Positions 8,030 through 17,577 of a stretch of DNA of 64,000 nucleotides are shown piece by piece. Position 1 is the stretch's first letter; every line of letters starts with the position of its first letter. The notes under the pieces are model-generated. The model saw only the letters and a program-made list of their open reading frames with translations. It searched no databases and was not told the origin of the DNA. The position numbers were made by a program, and so were the translations under genes. Source of the DNA: Sulfitobacter sp. OXR-159 (GTDB lineage Bacteria > Pseudomonadota > Alphaproteobacteria > Rhodobacterales > Rhodobacteraceae); the NCBI RefSeq assembly GCF_034377145.1, contig NZ_CP139707.1, forward strand, positions 2,179,001-2,243,000, read 5' to 3'.

Positions 8030-11000
8030 TGCCCGAGCAAGAAGGACATAAACGCCGAACGCTGGGCGAAGACGGTTTTGCCGCCCCGCCGCGGGCGGAG
8101 TACGTGGAGTTTGGGCTGGCCAGTTGCTTTTCCTTCCTGCGCGCGGCCTCCGACGCCGTGGACCTGATCGAGATGGCCTATCACCACGGCTATGACAGCC
8201 TCGGCATCGCGGATCACAACACGCTGGCAGGTGTGGTGCGGCTGCATGTGGAGGCGGAAAAGGCCCATATCCGCCCCCTGATCGGTGCGCGGCTGGTGCT
8301 GCTTTGTGGGACTGAACTGCTGACCTACCCGCAAGATCGCGCCGCCTATGCGCGGCTCTCGACCTTGCTGTCGGCGGGCAAGATGCAATCGGTGGACGGC
8401 GCATGGCAGCAAAAGGGTGAGACCCATCTGACGCTGGAGATGCTGAGCCAACACGCCGAAGGGCTGCACCTCATCCTCATGCCACCCGAAAACCTTGATG
8501 TCTTTGCCGCTGGCCTGCCGCGTCTGGTGAAAGCGCTGCCGGAGATGCACCATATCGGGGCGAGTTTCCTCTACCGAGGAGATGACCGGGCGCGGATCAA
8601 CCGGCTCGATGCACTGGCCCGCGCCCATGGGCTGAGGATTTTGGCCACCAATGACGTGCTCTATCACGCGCGCCACCGGCGGCCCTTGCAAGACGTGATG
8701 GTGGCGATCCGCGAAGGCGTGATCGTGCCGAAAGCGGGCTATCTCTTGGCCGCCAATGCCGAGCGGCACCTGAAATCGCCCGAGGCGATGGCCCGCCTCT
8801 TCACCGACTGGCCCCATGCCATCGCCGAGACGCGCCGGCTGGCGGACAGGGTCACCTTTCGCCTCACCGATCTGGCCTACGAATACCCGCATGAGATCGT
8901 CCCCGAAGGCCGCAGCCCGATGGAGGAATTGGCGCGGCTGACATGGGAGGGTGCCGCCCGCCGCTACCCGCAAGGCGTGCCCGAGGCGGTGACCAAGACG
9001 ATCGAGAAGGAATTCGCGCTCATCTCCGCCAAAAAGATCGCCCGCTATTTCCTGACCATCTACGACATCGTGCGCTTTGCCCGCGAGGAAGCTGAGCCGC
9101 CGATCCTCTGCCAAGGGCGCGGCTCGGCGGCTAATTCGGCGGTCTGTTTCTGCCTCGGCATCACCTCGGTCGACCCGGCGGTGCACAACCTGCTGTTCGA
9201 GCGGTTCCTCAGCGAAGAACGCGATGAGCCGCCCGACATCGACGTGGATTTCGAACATGAGCGGCGCGAAGAGGTCATCCAATACATGTACGGCAAATAC
9301 GGCCGCCACCGCGCCGGGCTTTGCGCCACGGTGATCCACTACCGCCCGCGCTCGGCCATTCGCGAGGTCGGCAAGGCGATGGGGCTTTCCGAAGACGTTA
9401 CCTCGAAACTCGCGGGCACGATCTGGGGCAGTTTCGAGGGCCAGATGGACGACGCCCGCGCCCGCGAGGCGGGGTTGGACCTCTCCGACCCCTATCTACG
9501 CATGGTCCTGAAACTGGCCTCCCAAATGATCGGCATGCCGCGCCACCTGAGCCAGCACGTCGGCGGCTTTATCCTGACCGAACGCCCCCTGACCGAGATC
9601 GTGCCCATCGGCAACGGCGCCATGCCCGAGCGCAGTTTCATCGAATGGGACAAGGACGACATCGACGCGCTGCAGATCTTCAAGGTCGATATCCTCGCCC
9701 TTGGCATGCTCACCTGTATCGCCAAATGCTTTGATCTGATCGAGGCGCATTACGACCGCCCGCTGGAACTGGCCACCGTCCCGGTGGAGGATCACGAGGA
9801 CGACGCCACCGGGCGACCCACCTACGACATGCTCTGCCGCGGCGACAGTCTGGGTGTCTTTCAGGTGGAAAGCCGTGCGCAGATGGCCATGCTGCCGAAA
9901 CTGCGCCCGCGGGTCTTTTACGATCTGGTGATCGAGGTCGCCATCGTCCGCCCCGGCCCGATCCAAGGCGACATGGTCCACCCCTATCTGCGCCGCCGCC
10001 AGGGGATGGAGAGCGTCGTCTACCCCGCCCCCGGCCCGGCCTATCCGCAGGACGAGTTGTTCAGCATCCTCAGCCGGACGCTGGGCGTGCCGATCTTTCA
10101 GGAACAGGCGATGAAAATCTCCATCGACGCGGCACAGTTTTCCCCGACCGAGGCCAATGAGCTGCGCAAGGCCATGGCCACCTTCCGCTCGCGCGGGACG
10201 ATCGAGAAGCTGCAAGACAAGATGGTGGGCCGGATGACCAAACGCGGCTATGACCCGGTCTTTGCGCAGCGCTGTTTTGACCAGATCAAGGGGTTCGGTG
10301 AATATGGCTTCCCCGAGAGCCATGCAGCGAGTTTTGCCAAGCTGGTCTATGTCTCAAGTTGGATGAAATGCCACTACCCGGCGGCCTTTGCCTGCGCGCT
10401 GCTGAACTCCCAGCCGATGGGATTTTATGCGCCCGCCCAGATTGTGCGCGACGCCCGCGAGCATCAGGTTGAGGTGCGCGCGGTTGATGTGAATTACTCC
10501 GATTGGAACTGCACGCTGGAGCCCTGCGGCGACGGTTTTGCCCTGCGGCTGGGGCTGCGCATGGTGGACGGGTTGCAGGAAAAAGCCGCCGCGCGGATCA
10601 TGGACCGGCGCGAGGCGCCGTTCGCGGATGTCGAAGACCTCAAGACCCGCGCCGGCCTCGACGCCAAGGCAATCCGCCAGCTTGCCGCCGCCGACACGAT
10701 GCGGAGCATGGGGATCGACCGGCGCCAAGCGCTCTGGCAAGCGCAAGGGCTGCGCGACGCGCCCGCCTTGCCGATCTTTGACCATGCCGAGGCCGCGGCT
10801 CAGGGGCCGGAGCCCGAGGTCACCCTACCGGTGATGCCGAAGGCCGAACAGGTCGTGGCCGATTACCAAACCCTGCGGCTCTCGCTCAAGGCGCATCCAA
10901 TGTCCTTTTACCGCAGCAGCCTTGCCGCGCAGGGGTTTGCTTCGGCCCGCGATTTGGGGCGAATGGGCCACGGGCGGCGGGTGAAACTCGCCGGGCTGGT

Positions 11001-11358
11001 GCTGGTGCGCCAGAAACCCGGCAGCGCCAAGGGGGTCTGTTTCATCACGCTGGAGGATGAATGCGGCGTGGCGAACCTCGTGATCTGGCCCAATATGTTC
11101 AAGCTTTACCGCCCCACGATCATGGCCGCGCGGCTGCTGGTGGTCGAAGGGCGCGTGCAGACCGACGGGCGGGTGATCCATGTGGTGGCCGACCGGCTTG
11201 AGGACCGCTCTGACAGGCTTGCATCGCTGTCGGACGCACCGATGCCCGGCATCACCACGCGGGGCGATCACCCGACCCATCCGCTGCCCGGTCAGGTGGC
11301 GATACATAGCCATCCGCGCGATGCGCGGGTGATCCCGAAGTCGCGGGATTTTCATTAA
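8029..11358 (+). CDS. dnaE2: Error-prone DNA polymerase DnaE2
   Basis: This is a 1109-residue C-family polymerase alpha subunit. It has an N-terminal PHP domain (YHHGYDSLGIADHNTLAG), the polymerase core with the catalytic motif PPDIDVDFEHERREEV near residue 400, the GSAANSAVCF motif, a helix-hairpin-helix region and a C-terminal OB fold (KLAGLVLVRQKPGSAKGVCFITLED). Its operon position after imuB and its size, shorter than the replicative DnaE1, mark it as DnaE2. This enzyme performs translesion synthesis in SOS-induced cells and causes most damage-induced mutation in Caulobacter and mycobacteria. Confidence 0.96.
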   Translation: MPEQEGHKRRTLGEDGFAAPPRAEYVEFGLASCFSFLRAASDAVDLIEMAYHHGYDSLGIADHNTLAGVVRLHVEAEKAHIRPLIGARLVLLCGTELLTYPQDRAAYARLSTLLSAGKMQSVDGAWQQKGETHLTLEMLSQHAEGLHLILMPPENLDVFAAGLPRLVKALPEMHHIGASFLYRGDDRARINRLDALARAHGLRILATNDVLYHARHRRPLQDVMVAIREGVIVPKAGYLLAANAERHLKSPEAMARLFTDWPHAIAETRRLADRVTFRLTDLAYEYPHEIVPEGRSPMEELARLTWEGAARRYPQGVPEAVTKTIEKEFALISAKKIARYFLTIYDIVRFAREEAEPPILCQGRGSAANSAVCFCLGITSVDPAVHNLLFERFLSEERDEPPDIDVDFEHERREEVIQYMYGKYGRHRAGLCATVIHYRPRSAIREVGKAMGLSEDVTSKLAGTIWGSFEGQMDDARAREAGLDLSDPYLRMVLKLASQMIGMPRHLSQHVGGFILTERPLTEIVPIGNGAMPERSFIEWDKDDIDALQIFKVDILALGMLTCIAKCFDLIEAHYDRPLELATVPVEDHEDDATGRPTYDMLCRGDSLGVFQVESRAQMAMLPKLRPRVFYDLVIEVAIVRPGPIQGDMVHPYLRRRQGMESVVYPAPGPAYPQDELFSILSRTLGVPIFQEQAMKISIDAAQFSPTEANELRKAMATFRSRGTIEKLQDKMVGRMTKRGYDPVFAQRCFDQIKGFGEYGFPESHAASFAKLVYVSSWMKCHYPAAFACALLNSQPMGFYAPAQIVRDAREHQVEVRAVDVNYSDWNCTLEPCGDGFALRLGLRMVDGLQEKAAARIMDRREAPFADVEDLKTRAGLDAKAIRQLAAADTMRSMGIDRRQALWQAQGLRDAPALPIFDHAEAAAQGPEPEVTLPVMPKAEQVVADYQTLRLSLKAHPMSFYRSSLAAQGFASARDLGRMGHGRRVKLAGLVLVRQKPGSAKGVCFITLEDECGVANLVIWPNMFKLYRPTIMAARLLVVEGRVQTDGRVIHVVADRLEDRSDRLASLSDAPMPGITTRGDHPTHPLPGQVAIHSHPRDARVIPKSRDFH

Positions 11359-11474
11359 CGAATCTTCATGTATTTGATCAAGTGTGACTCGCAAATAGTT
11401 GATACAGAACGACAAATCATAAATTAACCATCACCAGTTGACCCTGCCACCCCGCCTCGCTAGCCTGCCCGCAA

Positions 11475-11560
11475 TCCGTTGGGGTGCCGCAAGGCTGAGA
11501 GGTGAAAACCGACCCATCGAACCTGATCCGGGTCGTACCGGCGTAGGGAACGGAACCAAG
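11475..11560 (+). promoter_or_regulatory. TPP riboswitch (thi box)
   Basis: The conserved thi-box parts are present in order: GGGGTGCC...GGCTGAGA near 11480-11500, then ACCTGATCCGGGTCGTACC and GCGTAGGGAA near 11521-11550. The element ends about 73 bp before the thiD ATG. Bound thiamine pyrophosphate would turn the following operon off, by transcription termination or by masking the ribosome site. Confidence 0.95.
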
Positions 11561-11632
11561 CATCGGCCCCATGCGGCCCGTCGTTTATCCCGTATCCACA
11601 CGCCCTTGGCCCATCTAACACATGGGGGCCAA

Positions 11633-12436
11633 ATGGCGTTTCAAGCACTAACAATTGCGGGGTCCGACAGCGGCGGCGGGGCGGGGATTCAGGCCGATCT
11701 CAAGACCTTCAGCGCGCTTGGCGTTTACGGGGCCAGCGTGCTCACCGCCGTGACGGCGCAAAACACCCACGCGGTGACCGGGGTTGAGATGATCTCCCCC
11801 AAAATGATCCGGGCACAGATGGCGGCAGTCTTTGATGATCTGGCAATCGGTGCGGTGAAGATCGGCATGTTGGGCGATCCTGAAACGATCACCGCCGTGG
11901 CCGAGGGACTGGCGGGCTGCGCCGCGCCTGTGGTACTCGACCCGGTGATGGTGGCAAAATCCGGCGATGCGCTGCTCTCTGCCGAGGCTGTGGCGACCCT
12001 GCGTGACCGGATGCTCCCCTTGGCCCATGTACTAACGCCAAACCTGCCCGAGGCCGCACGGCTGCTGGACAGGCCGGAAGCCACCGATGAGGCCGCCATG
12101 TTGGAACAGGGCCGCGCCCTGCTCTCTGCCGGTCCCGGCGCGGTGCTGATGAAGGGTGGGCATGGCAAGGGCGAGACCTGCGTCGATCTGCTGATCACCG
12201 CGGATGAAACCCTGCGCCTTTCCGCGCCCCGCCAGCACACCGCCAACACCCACGGCACCGGCTGCACCCTTTCTGCCGCCATCGCCGCGGGTCTGGCGCG
12301 GGGGCAGACACTGCAAGACGCCGTACAGGCGGCCCACGCCTATCTGCAACGCGCCATTACTGCTGCCGACACCCTCAACATCGGCAGCGGCCACGGTCCG
12401 GTCCACCACTTCCACGCGGTTTGGTCCCATGAGTGA
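11633..12436 (+). CDS. thiD: Hydroxymethylpyrimidine/phosphomethylpyrimidine kinase
   Basis: This 267-residue ribokinase-fold enzyme phosphorylates hydroxymethylpyrimidine (HMP) twice to give HMP-PP for thiamine synthesis. It begins MAFQALTIAGSDSGGGAGIQ, the signature ThiD N-terminus, and ends with the anion-hole motif HGTGCTLSAAIAAGLA. The ATG at 11633 gives exactly this conserved start. It is the first gene after the TPP riboswitch and overlaps thiO by 8 bp. Confidence 0.96.
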   Translation: MAFQALTIAGSDSGGGAGIQADLKTFSALGVYGASVLTAVTAQNTHAVTGVEMISPKMIRAQMAAVFDDLAIGAVKIGMLGDPETITAVAEGLAGCAAPVVLDPVMVAKSGDALLSAEAVATLRDRMLPLAHVLTPNLPEAARLLDRPEATDEAAMLEQGRALLSAGPGAVLMKGGHGKGETCVDLLITADETLRLSAPRQHTANTHGTGCTLSAAIAAGLARGQTLQDAVQAAHAYLQRAITAADTLNIGSGHGPVHHFHAVWSHE

Positions 12437-13409
12437 CGTCACCATCATCGGCGCAGGCGTTGCGGGGCTTTGGGCCGCGCGGGCCTGTCTGGCGCAGGGG
12501 CTGCGGCCCCGGTTGGTCGACCGCAAAGGCACGCCCGGGCCGCATGGCTGTTCATGGTGGGCGGGCGGGATGCTCGCGCCCTTTTGCGAAGGCGCGCTGA
12601 GCGAGCCTGCGGTGGTGACCAACGGGCGGCGTGCCGCGGCGCTCTGGTCTGAGATCACCGAGGTCACCCACAGGGGCACGCTGGTCCTCGCCCCGGAACG
12701 GGACCGCGCTGAGATCCAGCGGTTTGCCGACCGGACCAAAAGCCACAGCACTTGCGATGCCGAGGCCATCGCGGCCCTAGAACCGGACCTCGCAGGGCGT
12801 CATCGGCGCGGGCTGTTCTTTGCCGAAGAAGCGCATCTGAACCCGCGCCAAGCGCTGCATGATCTGTCCCAAACGCTCGCCGCCCAAGGGGTGAAGGTCG
12901 AGACCACGCCCCTCACCCCTTCGGAGGTCACAGGCCCGGTGATCGACTGCCGTGGCATGGCCGCCAGCGCCGACCTGCCCGGTCTGCGGGCGGTGCGCGG
13001 TGAGATGATCTTGCTGCGAGCGCCTGATGTAACTCTCACCCGCCCGATCCGCCTGTTGCACCCGCGCCACCCGCTTTACGTCGTGCCGCGCGGGAACGGA
13101 ATTTACATGCTGGGCGCAACCCAGATCGAAAGCGCCAGCCGCGCCCAAATGACCGCGCGCTCGGCGCTGGAACTGCTCTCGGCGGCCTATGCGCTCGATC
13201 CGCGCTTTGCCGAAGCCGAGATCATTGAGATGGGCGCCGACCTGCGCCCGGCCTTTGCCGACAACCTGCCCGGCATCGTGCAACGCGGCGCGACGCTGTA
13301 CCTTAACGGATTGTTTCGGCACGGATTTTTGATGGCACCGGCCTTGGCAGAACAGGCCGCAGCCTTTCTTGCAACAGCGACAGCGGGGGATTTATTTCGT
13401 GAAAATTGA
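12429..13409 (+). CDS. thiO: Glycine oxidase ThiO (FAD-dependent)
   Basis: This 326-residue FAD-dependent amine oxidase (DAO family) has the dinucleotide fold VTIIGAGVAGLWAARA at the N-terminus, the CSWWAGGMLAPFCE segment, and a C-terminal NGLFRHGFLMAPALA motif. ThiO oxidises glycine to the imine used by ThiG for the thiazole ring. Its place between thiD and thiS supports ThiO over a general amino acid oxidase. Confidence 0.92.
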   Translation: MSDVTIIGAGVAGLWAARACLAQGLRPRLVDRKGTPGPHGCSWWAGGMLAPFCEGALSEPAVVTNGRRAAALWSEITEVTHRGTLVLAPERDRAEIQRFADRTKSHSTCDAEAIAALEPDLAGRHRRGLFFAEEAHLNPRQALHDLSQTLAAQGVKVETTPLTPSEVTGPVIDCRGMAASADLPGLRAVRGEMILLRAPDVTLTRPIRLLHPRHPLYVVPRGNGIYMLGATQIESASRAQMTARSALELLSAAYALDPRFAEAEIIEMGADLRPAFADNLPGIVQRGATLYLNGLFRHGFLMAPALAEQAAAFLATATAGDLFREN

Positions 13410-13596
13410 AGTGAACGGCGAAGCGCGTGAGGTCACTGCCACGCAGCTTAACGCGGTCTTGGTGGAGCTTGGCTGGGGCGAAGCCAAGGTCGCCACCGCA
13501 CTCAACGGCAATTTCGTCCCCGCAGGCGCGCGGGGCGCGACGACGCTCAGTGACGGCGACCAGCTCGAAGTGCTCAGCGCCATGCAGGGGGGCTGA
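13399..13596 (+). CDS. thiS: Sulfur carrier protein ThiS
   Basis: This 65-residue ubiquitin-like protein ends in Gly-Gly (LSAMQGG), the tail that ThiF adenylates and that becomes a thiocarboxylate. I chose the GTG at 13399 because GGGGGA lies 8 bp before it and the product then starts with the first strand (VKIEVNGEAREV). A start at 13369 would add ten residues unlike ThiS. It overlaps thiO by 11 bp. Confidence 0.93.
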   Translation: MKIEVNGEAREVTATQLNAVLVELGWGEAKVATALNGNFVPAGARGATTLSDGDQLEVLSAMQGG

Positions 13597-13599
13597 GCG

Positions 13600-14361
13600 A
13601 TGCGCGATTTCTACGGCACCACCCTGCCCCTGCCGCTGATGCTGGGCACCGCGCGCTACCCCTCGCCCGCGGTGATGGAGGCCGCCTTTCGCCAAAGTGC
13701 CGCCCCGGTCGCAACCGTTTCGCTGCGCCGCGAACAGGGCGCGGGTCAGGCGTTTTGGGATATGGTGCGCGGGCTCGGCGTGCATCTGCTGCCCAACACT
13801 GCCGGTTGCCATTCGGCGCGGGAGGCGATCACCACGGCACAGATGGCGCGGGAGTATTTCGGGACCAATTGGATCAAGCTTGAGGTCATCGGCCATGCCG
13901 ACACGCTGCAGCCTGACCCCTTCGGGCTCGTCGAGGCTGCCGAGGCGCTTTGCGCCGATGGGTTCGAGGTCTTTCCCTATACCACCGAAGATCAGGTGTT
14001 GGCCGGGCGGCTTGTCGATGCGGGTTGCCGGGTGTTGATGCCTTGGGGCGCGCCGATTGGGTCAGGGCTGGGGCTGAACAACCTGCACGGGCTGCGCAGC
14101 CTGCGGGCGGCATTTCCGGAGGTGGCCATGGTGATCGACGCGGGCCTCGGCCTGCCCAGCCATGCCGCGCAGGCGCTTGAGATGGGGTTCGACGCGGTGC
14201 TCCTCAACACCGCCGTCGCCGAAGCCCGCGACCCCGCTGCCATGGCCGAGGCCTTTGCGCTGGCCTGCCGCGCGGGGGCGCTTGCCGCCGCCTCCGGCCC
14301 CATGGGCCAGCGCGATATGGCGGTGCCCTCCACCCCCGTCATCGGAAAGGCTTGGCTATGA
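13600..14361 (+). CDS. thiG: Thiazole synthase ThiG
   Basis: This 253-residue TIM-barrel enzyme builds the thiazole phosphate ring from deoxyxylulose phosphate, the glycine imine and ThiS thiocarboxylate. Conserved parts include [25 protein letters not shown], the lysine in [13 protein letters not shown] that forms the imine, [15 protein letters not shown] and [19 protein letters not shown]. It is 3 bp downstream of thiS and overlaps thiE by ATGA. Confidence 0.96.
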   Translation: MRDFYGTTLPLPLMLGTARYPSPAVMEAAFRQSAAPVATVSLRREQGAGQAFWDMVRGLGVHLLPNTAGCHSAREAITTAQMAREYFGTNWIKLEVIGHADTLQPDPFGLVEAAEALCADGFEVFPYTTEDQVLAGRLVDAGCRVLMPWGAPIGSGLGLNNLHGLRSLRAAFPEVAMVIDAGLGLPSHAAQALEMGFDAVLLNTAVAEARDPAAMAEAFALACRAGALAAASGPMGQRDMAVPSTPVIGKAWL

Positions 14362-14954
14362 CCCTGCCGCGTTTTTATCCCGTTTTTGACAGTGCTGCAT
14401 GGGTTGCGCGGGCGGTGCCCTTGGGCGTCAAGCTGGTGCAGTTGCGCGTCAAAGACGCGCCCCATGACCTGCTGCGCGATGAGATCACCACCGCGCTCGA
14501 CCTCTGCCGCCAGCACGGCGCGCTGCTGGTGGTGAATGACCACTGGCAACTGGCGATCGAACTGGGGGCCGAGTGGCTGCATCTGGGCCAAGAGGATCTG
14601 GACACAGCCGACATCCCCGCGATCCGCCGCGCGGGGCTGAAACTGGGCCTCTCCACCCATGACCACGCCGAACTTGACCGCGCGCTGGCCCTCTCCCCCG
14701 ATTACATCGCCCTGGGTCCGGTCTATCCGACCATTCTGAAAAAGATGAAATGGACCGAACAGGGCCTCGACCGGCTGACCGAATGGAAGGCGCGGATCGG
14801 GGATATCCCGCTTTGCGCCATCGGCGGGATGAGCGTCGCCCGCGCGCCGGGGGCCTTTGCCGCCGGGGCCGATACAGTGGCGGCGGTCACGGATATCACG
14901 CTGAATGCCGACCCCGAAGCGCGGATGCGCGAATGGCTCAAGGTGACGGCATGA
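14358..14954 (+). CDS. thiE: Thiamine-phosphate synthase ThiE-like
   Basis: This 198-residue TIM-barrel protein joins HMP-PP and thiazole phosphate. Seen are [10 protein letters not shown] (substrate loop), [40 protein letters not shown] and [15 protein letters not shown], then CAIGGMS. The ATG at 14358 overlaps the thiG stop and is preferred to a TTG two codons upstream. TenI-type proteins look similar. Without a second thiE in view, ThiE function is the likelier reading. Confidence 0.88.
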   Translation: MTLPRFYPVFDSAAWVARAVPLGVKLVQLRVKDAPHDLLRDEITTALDLCRQHGALLVVNDHWQLAIELGAEWLHLGQEDLDTADIPAIRRAGLKLGLSTHDHAELDRALALSPDYIALGPVYPTILKKMKWTEQGLDRLTEWKARIGDIPLCAIGGMSVARAPGAFAAGADTVAAVTDITLNADPEARMREWLKVTA

Positions 14955-15913
14955 GCCGCTACGCCCGCCAGACCATTCTGCCGCAGGTCGGTGCCGAGGG
15001 GCAGGAACGGCTTACCGCCGCGCATGTGCTGGTCGTTGGTGCCGGAGCGCTGGCGGTGCCGGTGCTGCAATATCTCGTCGGGGCCGGTGTTGGGCAGATC
15101 ACATTGGTCGATGGCGATGTGGTGGCGATGAGTAACCTGCACCGCCAACCGCTCTACCGGATGGGCGATATCGGTAGGCCCAAGGTCACCGCCGCGGCAG
15201 AGGCGATGGCGGCGCTGAACCCGGAGGTGACGCTCACCCCGCGTGCTGAATGGCTTACCCCCGCCAACGCCCCCGGATTGCTGGCGGAGTGCGATATTGC
15301 CCTCGACTGCGCGGATACTTTCGCCGCGAGCCTAACGCTTTCGGATCTGGCCTTGGCGCAAGGCAAGCCACTGATCTCGGCTTCGGCGCTTGGGCTGTCG
15401 GGCTATGTTGGCGGCTTTTGCGGGCCTGCCCCCTCTCTCCGCGCGATTTTCCCTGATTTGCCGCAGACGGCGGCCACCTGTGCCACGGCGGGCGTCTTGG
15501 GCCCCGTGGTGGGAATAATCGGCGCGGCGCAGACGCAGATGGCGCTGTCGGTGCTGCTGGGGCTGTCGCCTTCTCCGCTCGGGCAGCTGATGATCTGGGA
15601 CGCCGCACAATGGCGGATGTCGGGCTTTCGCTTTGAAAGCGCTCCCGAACCTGCGTCGCCCGTAAATTTCATCGCCGAGAGCCAGATCGCCCCGCGCGAT
15701 ATGGTCATTGACCTGCGCGCCGAAGCGCCCGCGCCCTTCTCAGCCCAAGCGCGCCATGTCCCCCCCGAGGCGCTGCCGGACCTGCCGCTGCCCCCACACA
15801 CACCGCGCATCGTGCTCGCCTGCCGCACCGGCCTGCGCGCGCATCACGCGGCCAACACCCTCCGCGCCTGCTGGCCGGGAGAAATCGCCCTGCTGGCCCT
15901 GCCCGGTGCCTGA
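14951..15913 (+). CDS. thiF: ThiF/MoeB/HesA-family adenylyltransferase with C-terminal rhodanese-like domain
   Basis: This 320-residue protein has the E1-like fold: [20 protein letters not shown], the nucleotide motif VLVVGAGALAVPVLQYL, and NLHRQPLYRMGDIGRPK. It would adenylate the ThiS Gly-Gly tail. The last 75 or so residues form a short rhodanese-like domain with the cysteine loop ACRTGLRA, which could pass sulfur to ThiS, so activation and sulfur transfer may be fused. Many ThiF proteins carry CxxC zinc sites; I do not see a clear pair here. It overlaps thiE by ATGA. Confidence 0.88.
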   Translation: MSRYARQTILPQVGAEGQERLTAAHVLVVGAGALAVPVLQYLVGAGVGQITLVDGDVVAMSNLHRQPLYRMGDIGRPKVTAAAEAMAALNPEVTLTPRAEWLTPANAPGLLAECDIALDCADTFAASLTLSDLALAQGKPLISASALGLSGYVGGFCGPAPSLRAIFPDLPQTAATCATAGVLGPVVGIIGAAQTQMALSVLLGLSPSPLGQLMIWDAAQWRMSGFRFESAPEPASPVNFIAESQIAPRDMVIDLRAEAPAPFSAQARHVPPEALPDLPLPPHTPRIVLACRTGLRAHHAANTLRACWPGEIALLALPGA

Positions 15914-15949
15914 CCCTTTCTTGAACAAAACCACAAAATGGAGCCTTTC

Positions 15950-16897
15950 GTGAAACACATCCTTACCCCCCTCGCCCTGACATTGATCGCCGCCCCGGCC
16001 TTGGCCCAAGACAAGATGACCGTCATGCTGGACTGGTTCATCAACCCTGACCACGGGCCGATCATTCTGGCCGATGAAAAGGGCTATTTCACCGATGCGG
16101 GGCTGGAGGTTGAACTGATCTCTCCTGCCGACCCGAACGAGCCGCCGCGCATGGTGGCGGCGGGCCGGGTGGATCTGGCGGTCTCCTACCAGCCAGAGCT
16201 GCACCTTGCGCAGCGCGAAGGGCTGGACATCCGCCGTGTCGGCACGCTGATTGAGACCCCGCTGACCTGCCTTGTCGTGCGCGCGGATGGTCCCGTGCAA
16301 AAGGTGGCCGACCTTAAGGGCCGCAAGGTGGGGTTTGCGGTATCAGGCGTGCAAGAAATGCTGCTGGACGCGATGCTGAGCCACCATGGCGTGGCCCCCT
16401 CTGAGGTTGAGCAGATCAATATCGGCTGGTCGATCTCGCCCGCTTTGATGTCGGGTCAGGTCGACGGCGTGATCGGCGCGTTCCGCAATTTCGAGTTGAA
16501 CCAGATGCAGATCGAAGGCCATGAGGGCCGTTGCTTTTATCCCGAGGCCGAAGGCGTGCCCGCCTATGACGAGCTGATCTATGTCGCCCATGCCGAGGAG
16601 ATGGACCGCGAGATGATCGCGCGCTTCCTGCGTGCCACCGAACGTGCCGCGGCCGATATCGTCAACGATCCGGCTGCCAGCGGCGAGACCTTTTTTGCCT
16701 CCGATGCCGAGTTGCGCAACGAGCTGAACACCCGCGCATGGGAAGACACATGGCCGCGTTTCGCCACCCGCCCCGCCGCCGTGGATCATGGGCGCTACGA
16801 CCGGTTCGAGGCTTTCATGCAGGAAAGCGGTGTGGTCGAGACCGTGATCCCCGCCGCTGATCTGGTGGTCGATGTCACCGCGCAGGCCAAGCCATGA
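15950..16897 (+). CDS. thiY: HMP (thiamine pyrimidine) ABC transporter substrate-binding protein ThiY
   Basis: This is a periplasmic binding protein of the NMT1/THI5-like family. The GTG at 15950 has GGAG 6 bp before it and starts the signal peptide VKHILTPLALTLIAAPALAQ; an ATG at 15938 is the alternative. The mature part starts MTVMLDWFINPDHGPI, the family hallmark (LDW.xNPxH). In related proteins this binds formylaminopyrimidine or HMP. It is in the TPP-riboswitch operon with thiZ, thiX and tenA, which supports pyrimidine uptake. Confidence 0.9.
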   Translation: MKHILTPLALTLIAAPALAQDKMTVMLDWFINPDHGPIILADEKGYFTDAGLEVELISPADPNEPPRMVAAGRVDLAVSYQPELHLAQREGLDIRRVGTLIETPLTCLVVRADGPVQKVADLKGRKVGFAVSGVQEMLLDAMLSHHGVAPSEVEQINIGWSISPALMSGQVDGVIGAFRNFELNQMQIEGHEGRCFYPEAEGVPAYDELIYVAHAEEMDREMIARFLRATERAAADIVNDPAASGETFFASDAELRNELNTRAWEDTWPRFATRPAAVDHGRYDRFEAFMQESGVVETVIPAADLVVDVTAQAKP

Positions 16898-17577
16898 CGG
16901 CACCCGACTACGGCGATGCCTTTGCCGCATGGCGCAGCGGCGCCGGAGAGGCGTGGCGGGACTACATCCGCCATGCCTTTGTCGAAGAGCTGCGCGCGGG
17001 GACGCTGCCACAGGCCAGCTATCTGCACTATCTACGGCAGGACTATGTCTTTCTGATCCACTTCGCCCGCGCATGGGCGCTCGCCGCAGCCAAGGCGGAA
17101 ACGCTGGATGAGATGGCCGCAGCCAGTGCCACGGTTCATGCGCTTGTTCATGTAGAGATGCCACTGCATGTGGAAACCTGTGCCCGCCAAGGCATCGACC
17201 GCGCCACGCTTGAGGCCACGGCAGAGGCACCGGGCAACCTCGCCTATACACGCTATGTGTTAGAGGCAGGCTATTCCGGTGATTTCCTTGATCTGATGGC
17301 CGCACTTGCGCCCTGTATGTTGGGCTATGGTGAGATTGGGCTGAGCCTTCGGGGCAATGATGGCCCCTATGCCGATTGGTGCGCCGTCTATGGCGGTGAA
17401 GATTACCAAGCGCTTTGCCGGGATGTTGGTGCTTTGATCGACGGCGCATTGCGGCGGCGTCTGAGCGCGGAATGGAAAACACTGCCGCGCGCCAAAACCC
17501 TGCAAGAGCGTTTCAATACCGCGACCCGGCTTGAGGTTGGTTTCTGGGGCATGGCGCTTGCGCCCGCCGCACCATGA
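16894..17577 (+). CDS. tenA: TenA family aminopyrimidine aminohydrolase (thiaminase II)
   Basis: This 227-residue all-helical protein has the TenA signature ALAPCMLGYGEIG with the catalytic cysteine, and YLHYLRQDYVFLIHFARA at the N-terminal side. TenA hydrolyses aminopyrimidines released from degraded thiamine to HMP, which ThiD can use. Lying between thiY and thiZ, it links uptake with salvage. It overlaps both neighbours by ATGA-type junctions. Confidence 0.93.
   Translation: MTAPDYGDAFAAWRSGAGEAWRDYIRHAFVEELRAGTLPQASYLHYLRQDYVFLIHFARAWALAAAKAETLDEMAAASATVHALVHVEMPLHVETCARQGIDRATLEATAEAPGNLAYTRYVLEAGYSGDFLDLMAALAPCMLGYGEIGLSLRGNDGPYADWCAVYGGEDYQALCRDVGALIDGALRRRLSAEWKTLPRAKTLQERFNTATRLEVGFWGMALAPAAP

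Noticed and set aside
7975..9339. 454-codon reverse frame opposite dnaE2
   Set aside because: Lies opposite conserved dnaE2 motifs, has a His/Arg/Gln-rich composition and no ribosome site.
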